A stretch of 64,000 bases of DNA from Pseudoscleropodium purum (lineage: Eukaryota; Streptophyta; Bryopsida; Hypnales; Brachytheciaceae), in the NCBI GenBank assembly GCA_963969395.1, contig OZ017795.1, positions 7,316,001-7,380,000 on the forward strand, written 5' to 3'. Made by a program: the position numbers and the translations under genes. Shown here piece after piece: positions 37,432-46,860 of the stretch; the stretch's first letter is position 1, and every line of letters starts with the position of its first letter. The notes under the pieces were generated by a model, which saw only the letters and a program-made list of their open reading frames with translations, searched no databases and had not been told where the DNA came from.

Positions 37432-38729
37432 CTATTCTTGGGGGTCTAATGTCTCCTCACAATACGCGTCTCGAATGTTTTCTCCAGCAGCTTCATTGAT
37501 TCTGTCACTTATCACCTTCAAAATGGGCTTTCTAGTGAGGGCCTCATCCTTGTTGTGCCTAAGGTACTCATTCGCTTCCTCGGCTATCTCAAGAACGAGT
37601 CCAAACTTGTTGTTCGCCCGGGCGAGAAGATTCTCCGTATCCACTAATATTTGTTTGTTCAAGTCTACTATCATACGCTCTTGTGTCTCCAAGTAGGGCC
37701 AATAGGTTTCTCGCACATTCATCTTAGGGTCTTTTCTTCCCTGCGCAAAAGAGCACAAAACTGAAATTTCAGTAAGTTCAGACAACATCGGTATCAAGAA
37801 TAAGCATAGGTCAAATGGTAGGCAGCCATCGAGCTGTCAATATAGCCACTCAACTCTAAATTAATTGATAGAAAAATGTTAGGATGCAATGACAATGAAA
37901 CACCCTAAACCAAAGCGAAATTTAAAAAAAAAATAGACTCCTAAAGTGACCATTCAAATGATTTTTGCTCCAAAGAGGAAGGGAAGTGAGTGAGAATTGA
38001 CGATAATCTAGAATTTTCTAAGCGGTCTAGAATTAGCTAAATTTGAATTATAAAATGTCAAATTTCCAGCCTGAAAATGAATAAAGGTCAGCACATGAGT
38101 GCTTCATTGCAGCCTGCACCCTGAAAACATGAATTTCCAGTCCAATTCATTCTAGTTTGCCTCCAGAAGCATCAGAACTTGAAACCACCCTTTAAAACCC
38201 TAAACCCTAAGACTTCAATTTTCCAACAACACAAGCACAAACACGAATGTAGCCAGCGCGTGCAGAAAGAATTCGACGAGACCATGGTTTGGGTTATTAC
38301 TGAAAAAACTTCTGCTTATGTACCATTCCCATTGTACAACCAATTCGCATACCCTAGTCGCAGCGAAACCCTGATTGCTGATAAATCGTCCCCACAACTA
38401 GAAAAGAGCGAAATCCACTCACCCCTCGACGACCTCTCCGTTTACTGCCAATGGTGTCTTCAGCTTTGCATGATACCCGTGGCAGAACTTTAACCTGTTC
38501 TTCACAAACCGCCACAATAAAATCATCATTAGTTCCAAACCCAATCTAACAAAACAAGAGTAAAATCGAAACTCACTCCATTCCAATTTCGCTCTTCCGG
38601 CATCTTATCCACCTCTGGAATTGAACATACCCGGCGTTGGTGCGAGGCGGAACGAGAATTGAAGGCGAATACATTGTTGGAGACGGAGGGAGAAAGGCAG
38701 AAAGATGGCGATGCCGAGGACAACGCCAT
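37432..38729 (-). CDS. PTAC7: PTAC7-like plastid transcriptionally active chromosome protein
   Basis: Three exons on the minus strand: 38577-38729, 38423-38494 and 37432-37740. All junctions are phase 0 with GTGAGT donors, giving 177 aa. The first 35 residues (MALSSASPSFCLSPSVS) form a typical chloroplast transit peptide. Exon 2 contains RVSC and the basic KRRGRRG patch. Exon 3 carries ENLLARANNKFGLV and AEEANEYLRHNKDEA, followed by ISDRIN. These match the family pattern of PTAC7 (basic GRR..RRR patch, then xxLLxRxxNRFxxV, AAEANEYVxxNRDE, VLSNRVND) as I remember it. PTAC7 is a small component associated with the plastid-encoded RNA polymerase and is needed for plastid gene expression. The basic middle plus acidic C-terminus and the length fit the family. 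An in-frame upstream start at 38780 exists (CTG/TTG-like or ATG context unclear); 38729 gives the better presequence. Confidence 0.7.
38195..38210 (+). promoter_or_regulatory. Double telo-box (AAACCCTAAACCCTAA)
   Basis: Two overlapping AAACCCTAA words in intron 2 of the PTAC7-like gene, with another CCTAAACCCT at about 38747-38756 near the start codon. Telo-boxes are known plant elements of translation and plastid biogenesis genes. Here the role is inferred only. Confidence 0.35.
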
Positions 38730-38869
38730 TGTCAGCTCCAGAACCCTAAACCCTCTTCGCACCTTTGCGTTCACCAGCACAACCTGGTCCCCGGCTTCAC
38801 AGACTAACCCTAATTACCTCCGTAGAGACATAGAAGAAATGGGAAGAGATGGAAATTTAGTTGCAAGAG

Positions 38870-39318
38870 CGTAGATGATAGTTGCACAAATTGTTGGATT
38901 CCTTGCAGAATACACAGCTACTTTGTGCTCATTATAAGCGGACACCGCAAACTTGTTGCATACCAATTCATTCAAGCAGGTAGCAGGTAGTGGCAGTCAG
39001 TGGAGTGATGAAGCTAATTTCGTGCATGGAACTGAACATACCACAGTATGGATGAAAAACTTTTCATTCTTCTCACGGTGTGACACTTTCATTCAAAATG
39101 GGGGGCGGGGGCGGGGTTTTGACTTCTGACTATACACCTTAAGTGCCTAATAACTACATTTATAAGTGATGTTGTGAGTAAGGAAATTAAAGATTTAATC
39201 TTTTGTTTGCTTTTATGACTATTTCAAGGTTCTGTTATTATTCAAGCCTATCGTTGAATATGTTTGGAATATGTTTTTAGATAATTTTACATTATCCACT
39301 TTCAAGAGCAAGGCATAG
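38870..39318. other. Spacer with repeated segment
   Basis: Contains a G-rich run followed at 39128-39165 by a near-exact copy of the segment at 17767-17802. No gene. Confidence 0.45.
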
Positions 39319-39587
39319 GGGTTGAGTCTGTAGTAGTGCAATGAGCCTCTTGCAGAGGCGGCTTTACCCTCGTGGTTTATCCCTGGGGAAAATGCAAGAA
39401 ACCTTTTCTTTACTATATAAATTTTTTTTTGCAAATTTTGAATTCATATTTGCAATCAAAAGTCTCAAACTGACTAGGAAAGGAGTGAATAACAAATTAA
39501 TACAACATAAAATAGGGGGGCTTTTTTTTACATTCACTCTTAACTTCACCTCTATAAGAGACTCGTTGCACTACTATGGATTCACCC
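39319..39587. mobile_element. Non-autonomous TIR element (MULE- or hAT-like)
   Basis: The left end is GGGTTGAGTCTGTAGTAGTG and the right end reverse complement is GGGTGAATCCATAGTAGTG. Homology continues through 'caaygagyctcttryagagg', about 40 bp in all. Flanks AAGGCATAG and AAGCATAG resemble an 8-9 bp target duplication with one base lost. The interior is AT-rich and non-coding. Confidence 0.6.
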
Positions 39588-39779
39588 AAGCATAGATAGT
39601 TAGGTAGTGGAGGAGTCAAAGAAGGGGCAATTGCATTTAACCCCTTGTAGATTGCGTTAATACCTATTTGGATTTATTCAACTAATAGTTAAGTTCATTC
39701 CTAGGGAGGTTATTAAATAGGATTGTTTCTAAATACACCTACTTAGCCTACACAACCACCAAGCAAGGACAGTTGTTCT

Positions 39780-39881
39780 TGTAAGAGTATAGATGTCAAA
39801 ACAAACATATACTACTGAGTAAAATATAATATTAAATTTTACTCAGTAGTATATGTTTGTTTTGACATCTATACTCTTACA
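39780..39881 (-). repeat. 3' terminal repeat (palindromic LTR)
   Basis: A 102-bp TGTAAGAG...CTCTTACA sequence that is an almost perfect palindrome centred on AATATT. It differs from the copy at 45036 at two positions. Confidence 0.85.
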
Positions 39882-40072
39882 TAATCTAGAAATTAAGTTT
39901 ACAATGAATAAGTGTTTACTTATATACTAATCTCTGTCTAGCTTTTACTTTAACTAACTAAAAGTAAACTTTAAGTTCTATCTTTGAACTGAAGTTATCT
40001 TAGACTAGCGAGTGTACATCCGAGCTTTTAACTAGGCTTAGTCCATGACATATGCCTCCTCCTCCTCCGTAA

Positions 40073-43000
40073 CTAAGAAGGGAGGAGAAGATCTGTCCAA
40101 GGAACAACTAAGCCTGCATCACGCAAAGAGCGCTCATAATCATCCAAGGCCATTGCATCTTGCAAATGACGTAATGGTTCCCAAGTGGGCTCAGGCCAGC
40201 CAAGCCATTTCACAAGTAATTGCCAACTACGTCCTCGGCGCCGATGTCGCAATACCCGTTCAACTATGTACTCGCCGTCATTATCGGTAGTAGCATCTGA
40301 AGGATCTAGTGGATTGTGCAAAACAATACCAGGCTCATTATCATGTGCCAATTGAGAAGGCAAAGGATCCGCTCCTGCCGTCTTAACCAAACTCACATGG
40401 AAAATAGGATGAATACCGGGAGGAGTATTCAAACGAACTGCATGTGTACCAACACATTCAAGCACGCGATAAGGAAGGGCAATCCAATCGAGCTTCTTAA
40501 TCGGTCGTGTTGTATTGATGTTCTTCAATTTCAACCAGACATGGTCACCTGGACGAAAGACTTCGGCCACGGAACGTCGTGCGTTAGATTGACGTTCTTG
40601 ATTTTCTTACGCAATCGCCATTGCTATTTTCGCCATATCAGCACTATGACTCCATTGCTCAATAAGCTTATGTCCCTTCTCCGCCGGTGATAAGGAAGAT
40701 CCTTGTTCCTCAGGTATGGTAAAATCCATGAGAGATTGATGAAAGCCATGAGTTATAAAAAATGATGACATACTTGTGGACTGCGTTACCCGATTATTCA
40801 ATGCCATCATTGCTATTGGCAACTGAAGAGCCCAATCGTCTTGTTCAAATGCAGTGAAGATGCAAAGGTATGTTTCAAGCTCTTGATTGGCACGCTCCGT
40901 TGCACCGTCCGTCTCTAGATGAAAGGCTGTCGACAATCTTGGTGTGATCTTTAGCAATCAACACACTTCTCCCCACATCATACTCACAAATTGACTGCCG
41001 CGGTCGGAAACGATTGCGGTCGATAGTCCGTGATGTTGAAAAACTTGCTCTAAGAGTTTTTGAGCCACATCAATAGCACGAATTTCCTTCATTGGCACAA
41101 CAATGATGGATTTGGACAAACGGTCCGTCACAACTAAGATATTCGTATAAGTGTTACTTGGTGCCAAGTCGGTAATAAAGTCGATGGAAAGTTCCGTCCA
41201 TATCCGTGCGGGAATTGGCATAGGTTTTAATAAACCTTGCTTTTGCTCACGCCAAATCTTAGATTTTCCACAGACATTACAATTTCGTACAAATCTTCGA
41301 ACGTCTTGAGTCATTCCAAGCCACGTATATTCGCGTGCGAGAAAGTCTTGTATTCCTTCACGACCTGGATGTCCAGCCAATGGTGAGTCATGAATAGACT
41401 GAATCAATCGCGTTTGAAGTGGTTCGTACGCCGGTATCCATATTCGTCCACGCCAATGTAGTCAATGGGCTCCATCTACAGAGCATTCACTAATTGTGAT
41501 CGGTAGGCCCCATTCTTTTGGTAGTCGACATTCGCCATCCATAACAGCCTTCCGCATCTTCCAATATCGATGATTCGTTTTGAGTCCAGCATTCCACAAT
41601 GCAATCATCTCTGCATCTGCAAATGGACATATGGGACGTGGTGTCATCATTGACTCCGTAGCCACGATTTCCTTTTCCGAATCCGCATCGCCATCTTTTA
41701 TCCATGCGGATTTTGCAACCACTTTCAAAGCGTTACCATCTCCTTTCAATAGTTGATGATGTCGATTCATGATCCAATCATCATTCATATCATTGGGAGT
41801 GTCTTATTCGTGACGAGAAAGTGTGTCTAATTGAACTTGCTCTCTTCCAGGTTTATGCACTATCTCAAAGCTAAAGTCATTCAACTCATAAGCCCAACGC
41901 ATTTGCCACTCTCCCAAATGTTGCTTCTTTTGGAAATAAGCCAAATTACGATGGTCCGACCATACCTCAAAATGTTGTCCAGCAAGCTCCGTACGCCATT
42001 CACGAATGCAACGAACAACTGCTAATATCTCCTTGTCATGAATTGGATAGTTGGATTCAGCTGAACTGTGTTTCTTCAAAAAATAAGCAACTGCGTGCCA
42101 AAGTCCATCCACCTTCTGTATCAAAGTGCCACCAACCGCATATCCAGAGGAATCACATTCAATTGCCATTTCCAATCCTGGGGACCATTTTGCTAATACT
42201 GGCGCATTTACCAAAGCTTCCTTCAACCGATCAAATGCAAGTTGACAATCCAATGTCCAATTGAAAGGTTGGTCTTTTCGCGTCAATTGAGTAAGTGATT
42301 CTGCAATATTCGCGTATCCATCTATAAATTGTTGATAATAATTGCAAAAGCCCAAAAAACCACGGACTCCTTTCACCTTCTTTGGCGGCTCCCATTTCCG
42401 AATGGCTTCAAGTTTCTCTGGGTCAGCCCGCAATCCCTTACCAGTTTCCACCAGATATCCAAGATATTTAATGATACTAGCTTCAAACTCACTTTTATCA
42501 AAATCAAGTTGAAGCCCTTCATCAGCAAGTTTGCGAATGATCCTAAGCACAGCGTTGCGGTATTCTTTTTGTGTATCACTATAAATGACCACGTCATCTA
42601 AATATGCAGAACAACATACATCTAGTTCGTCTCGAAGTACCCAATTGATGTATCGTTGAAATGTTGCGGGTGCACTAGTGAGCCCAAATGGCGTGACTAA
42701 CCACTCGTATAGACCAAAACGTGTGTTGAACGCCGTCTTCCACTCATCACCCTCTTTAACTCGTATTCGATGAAATGCAGAGATGACATCAACCTTCGAG
42801 ATGTACTTGGCTGTAGCAATAGTCCTCAATGTCTCGTCAATGCGCGGGATCGGATAGCTGTCCTTTCGACTTATCTCGTTCAATCGACGATAATCAACAC
42901 AAAATCGTAATCCTCCACTAGGTTTCTTAACAAATATCACTGGGGCTGCTGTAGGCGAATTGCTTACACAAATGAACCCGTTGTCCAACAATTCCGTAAG

Positions 43001-44854
43001 AGTCTTGCGTAGTACCAATAGCTGATCCTTGGACATTTGGTATAATGGCATTGCAGGGATGTCGTCGTTGGTCTTCCCTTCAACAAGATTGATTTCGTGA
43101 TCGACCCCTTTCCTGTGTGGCGGTAACGACTTCGCGTCTTGCCGATCGAAGGCATCAATAACTGGCATCAACTAGTTTGGAGCATGTTGCGTAGGATCCT
43201 TGTACACCTTCTGTTGGAGCGCCTTCTGAATGTCAACCAAGCTAGCAGTAAAAATCTGTACAGATTCATCGCTAGCTTGCAAAGTCCGGATTGTTGCTGC
43301 CTGTATTTCCCGAATTGGTTCCGATATAATGGGTCGAGTCTTGACGATCATCTTGAAAGGCTTCCGAATGCAAACCTCATCTTTAGCAAGTCGAATGCTA
43401 ACGTCATGTCGCTCCATCCAGCCTTTTCCAAAGATGACATTATCAATTTGTTCGGGAATAACATATGCAACAATCCTTTCTTCTATACCGTTGATATCAA
43501 CTTTAAATGTTGCTATGCGTTGAATCATAGGTTGCTCCTTTATGGTTGTAACTTGTTCGAGGGGTCTTGGTTCGATTGGTGAAGAATCTAATCCGTTCTT
43601 CTTAACAAATTGCTCAGACATAGTTGCGAAGCATTGGCATCTAGAGTCGCATAAAGCACGAGTGGATAAAATTGAATTGATCAAAATATCAATGTACATA
43701 CCATCCGTGTCAAGATTCTTATGTGAACGCCAACTTTTCAACTTCAACAACTTGCCTACACGCTTCCGACTGAGTCTTTTGCCGAAAGCTACTCGTTTTC
43801 CGATCCCATCTCAGAGTCAGAAGTCTCCACCTCTTTGACCTCCTCTATGACAACATTACTCTTCTTTTTGACTGCTCGCACCTTCATGATCTTCTCCGCG
43901 TCTTCTTTTTTAATCTTTCCTTGGGCATCACCCTTCTTTGACGAACAATCATTCGCGCGGTGGCCACGCTTCAAACATAAAAAACATATGACCTTCATGT
44001 CGGCACTTCTCTTGTTCATCTGGCGTCAGGCGTCTTCGAAGCTTTCCTACTTGAACGGTAGGCGTCCAATCCATCTCATCTCTATCGGGCCACACGCGAT
44101 TTGTTGTTGCCATCAGAGATGCACGGCCTTTCTGATATTGAAGGCAATCGAGTTGAGAACCAACTGCCAACAAAGCTTGCACAAAAGTGCCGTAGTGAAC
44201 ATACGTGACGGGCCCGATCATCGCGTGTTGCATCTCCACGTTGAGAGTACCTCGAAGATATCCAATTTTCACCATGTTAGGAACCATGGTAAGCTGACTT
44301 TCACCAAGCTCTTTTTCAAACTTGGGCAAAAATGTTGCAAACGATTTTCTGCCTTGCTTCATCGCCTGAAGCCTATTCAACACCCGCGCCGTTGCATTTG
44401 GGTCGATAAAAACGCTGCCAAGATGCTGAACAAAAGTTCTTGCATCACAGTCCGGTTGATTTTGGTAGAATGATACTACCGTCAACTACGCTTTTGCCTC
44501 CATCCTAGTGAACAAATACGCCGCTTGGTCTTGGGGTGTCCCGAGTACTGTTTCATCAATTCGAAGCTTGTTATCAGCTTCGACCTTCCACATCGGGTAG
44601 CTCTTCCGACTACCATCGAACTTCGAGATGTCTGGCAATCGTTTACGCAACAAAGGAGCAATAATTCCATACTGTTGTTGTTGCAAAGATTGCGGCATCA
44701 TCTGTGACGAAGATGGACCTCCCAATTGCTTTTCAGCAAGTTCTGAACGCAACCTCATAATCTCCCGTCGATAGTCCTCCTCCGTATATTCTTCTTGTTG
44801 CTGCTACTGCAAGATCTCCTCGTTCTCCTCGTTGAAAAGCGCGTTGTCTTCCAT
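40073..44854 (-). pseudogene. gag-pol of the gypsy element, with seven in-frame stops
   Basis: Gag starts at ATG 44854 (MEDNALFNEENEE). The Gag core lies around 44.7-44.05 kb. A CCHC knuckle (CFLCLKRGHRANDC) near 43.97 kb is read in another frame, so a one-base shift near 43.99 kb is restored before the protease. The protease region (43.75-43.17 kb) has DSR where DSG is expected. The RT/RNase H frame 43171-41804 is intact for 455 codons with YLDDVVIYS. Integrase (41.46-40.6 kb) has the HHCC finger (HDSPLAGH...CNVC) and catalytic SDRGSQF. The C-terminus at 40.57-40.07 kb carries a chromodomain (EYIVERVLRHR, LLVKWLGWPEPTWEP). In-frame stops are at 44804 (TAG), 44486 (TAG), 43172 (TAG), 41804 (TAA), 41462 (TGA), 40958 (TGA) and 40607 (TAA). 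Confidence 0.9.
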
Positions 44855-45035
44855 CTCCAAAAAGTAGACACGCCTCAACCAAGGTCTTCAAGCTTCGCAA
44901 AGCTTCCCTTTGCGTCCCAGTTCTGTAGTCGTTACTACGAGGGTGGATAAAGTCCTCAATCAACTCGTCCAAGTTTTGCCGTTTGAAAAGCAAGGGTGAA
45001 TTAAGCCCTTTCAAAGAGAGAGAATTTCTGGATTA

Positions 45036-45137
45036 TGTAAGAGTATAGATGTCAAAACAAACATATACTATTGAGTAAAATATAATATTATATTTTACTC
45101 AGTAGTATATGTTTGTTTTGACATCTATACTCTTACA
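45036..45137 (-). repeat. 5' terminal repeat (palindromic LTR)
   Basis: Same 102-bp palindromic sequence as at 39780. The internal sequence next to it (minus strand TAATCCAGAAATT) does not begin with the usual TGG of a tRNA primer site. Confidence 0.85.
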
Positions 45138-46860
45138 GTTCCTTAAATTCATCCTTAAATTCCTAAAATTATTAACTATTTATTCCTTTTTTTTTTTTTT
45201 ACTTTATTATATATTCTACTTATCTCCCAAATTGGATTCAGCATTCCCTTTTCACTTCGGTCCCAGTCTTTCCTCCATTTGGCATCTTCACTGCAACTGA
45301 TCTTTCAACTCCGACTTGGACTCTGCAACTGCGGCTTTCTTTCTTCGAATTGGACTAGAGCAATTGCTGCTACGCTTCTCCAACAACTTGTCGGGTACAC
45401 TTTCCAATCACTGCTCCTCACTTCCTACTTGGGTAGCTTCTCCAACCAAATTGGTTTTGTTTCCTATCTCTTCAACAGTAGCTACTTCTCTCACCAACTC
45501 GAAATTTTGTCTCTCAGTTTCACACTTTGGTCCCTCATAATTCCGACATTGATAGAATTTACACTTGCTTGCACCCAACTTGGGCAATTTCTTACTCTCC
45601 ATTTTCAGACCTTTCTCTTACTTAATTCACTCATGGGATGCTGCTCCCATCTATGCAAATCACATACACTCCAACTACTAAATTGGACTCATACTTCACA
45701 TAAAATTAAACCACTCCACACCGTCATATAGCTTTCCGATTTGGCAGCTTACGCGACAAACTTGAACTCACAGACAACTCGGAATTCATACAGACATATA
45801 TATATCATTCCATACACAACTAATTTGGACTTGCATTCATAATCTCAAACACAACCATCCAGTTTCCACATACTACAATGACACCACAATACACCAACTG
45901 GATAAGAATTCTTCTCTAATAAATCCAAATTGGTAACAAATTATTGTTAACATATTTTTATATCTTTTCTATCTAGATTAAACCTTAACAATAAATCTCT
46001 ATTTTGAGCTTGAAATTCTACAATGTTATACCTCTCATTCCACTTCAGTTCCTGATCCTATCAGCTACCACAAGTTGGATCATCTTCCACAACTTGGGCC
46101 TAATCTCCACTTACTTCCGTGTTCACCACCGATTACTCTACATTGATTCACTCAGTACAACTCCAAATCAGGAAACAGTCACACACACATGATAATAATA
46201 CTTTTAGACTTCAGTATTCACACAATTCCCATTTGGCATAAAATTAACTCTCAAGTTATAAAACTCCACAGCTTCACTTCAAATCTCCTATTCAGATCTT
46301 CACTATCTTCCCTCCACGGGAAACACTGGGACTGTTCTCCACCTGCAACCTCCGAATAGGACTCACAAACACAATTTCCAACTGTGAACGCACACAAGTC
46401 ATACCCGACTTGAACACATAACCAAACATTCAAACATTCACGCAAATATAAAATCAAATACGTAGCACTACTTGGTTGGGACTCATAGTGGACACTCTTC
46501 GACACTAGGTGCCAAATCAAATTGGAATCACCAGCTATATAGGACAAACAAGCGGTTCCTTAACCAACTAGGCAGCACAACCACGTGCATTCACTAACCG
46601 ACTTGGCAAGCACACACTATTCATCAATACCATTTGGAATTGAAACTCCAACCATCCAACTTAGAATTACAGCAACTGCCTTACACCCACATTCCCATTA
46701 GGATCAGTCACCTTGACTTGGACATACAACAAAATTCCAAATTGGACACTAACTACCATTCATCCACTGATTTGACCCAACCAGAACCCAATAGACCGAC
46801 TGATCTCTACAAAATCCTATTTGGAAACTGAAATCATTCCATACAAACACCCCTCAAAAT
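45138..46860. repeat. G-poor tract with recurring CCAA..TTGG words
   Basis: The plus strand is poor in G. Where G occurs it is mostly in TTGG(A/G), often within a CCAANNTTGG-like dyad, recurring at roughly 35-50 bp spacing (for example 45232, 45279, 45316, 45350, 45429, 45451, 45527, 45580, 45683, 45741, 45825). The long plus-strand frame at 45279-45731 follows from this composition and has no recognisable domain. Confidence 0.45.

Larger units (their letters stand above)
39780..45137 (-). mobile_element. Ty3/gypsy chromodomain retrotransposon, full length, inactive
   Basis: A 5358-bp element on the minus strand, bounded by two 102-bp terminal repeats (39780-39881 and 45036-45137) with TG...CA ends. 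The flanking 5 bp are GTTCT and GTTCC, compatible with a 5-bp target duplication bearing one change. Between them lie gag (CCHC knuckle), protease, reverse transcriptase, RNase H, integrase and chromodomain in Ty3/gypsy order. The protein sequences look closer to fungal gypsy elements than to common plant chromoviruses; this is from memory and needs a tree. The reading frame is broken by seven stops and a frame excursion, so it is dead. Confidence 0.9.

Noticed and set aside
38195..38210. Interstitial telomere repeat
   Set aside because: Only two units of CCCTAAA; listed instead as a telo-box-like regulatory word.
38179..38493. 104-codon plus-strand frame
   Set aside because: Overlaps intron 2 and exon 2 of the minus-strand PTAC7-like gene.
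39780..39881. Independent palindromic MITEs at both retrotransposon ends
   Set aside because: Two independent insertions exactly at both element borders are unlikely, and TG...CA ends plus GTTCT/GTTCC flanks fit terminal repeats of the element.
43835..44473. 212-codon plus-strand frame in the retrotransposon
   Set aside because: Antisense shadow of gag.
45279..45731. 150-codon frame right of the retrotransposon
   Set aside because: Follows from the G-poor composition; no start context, domain or splice support.
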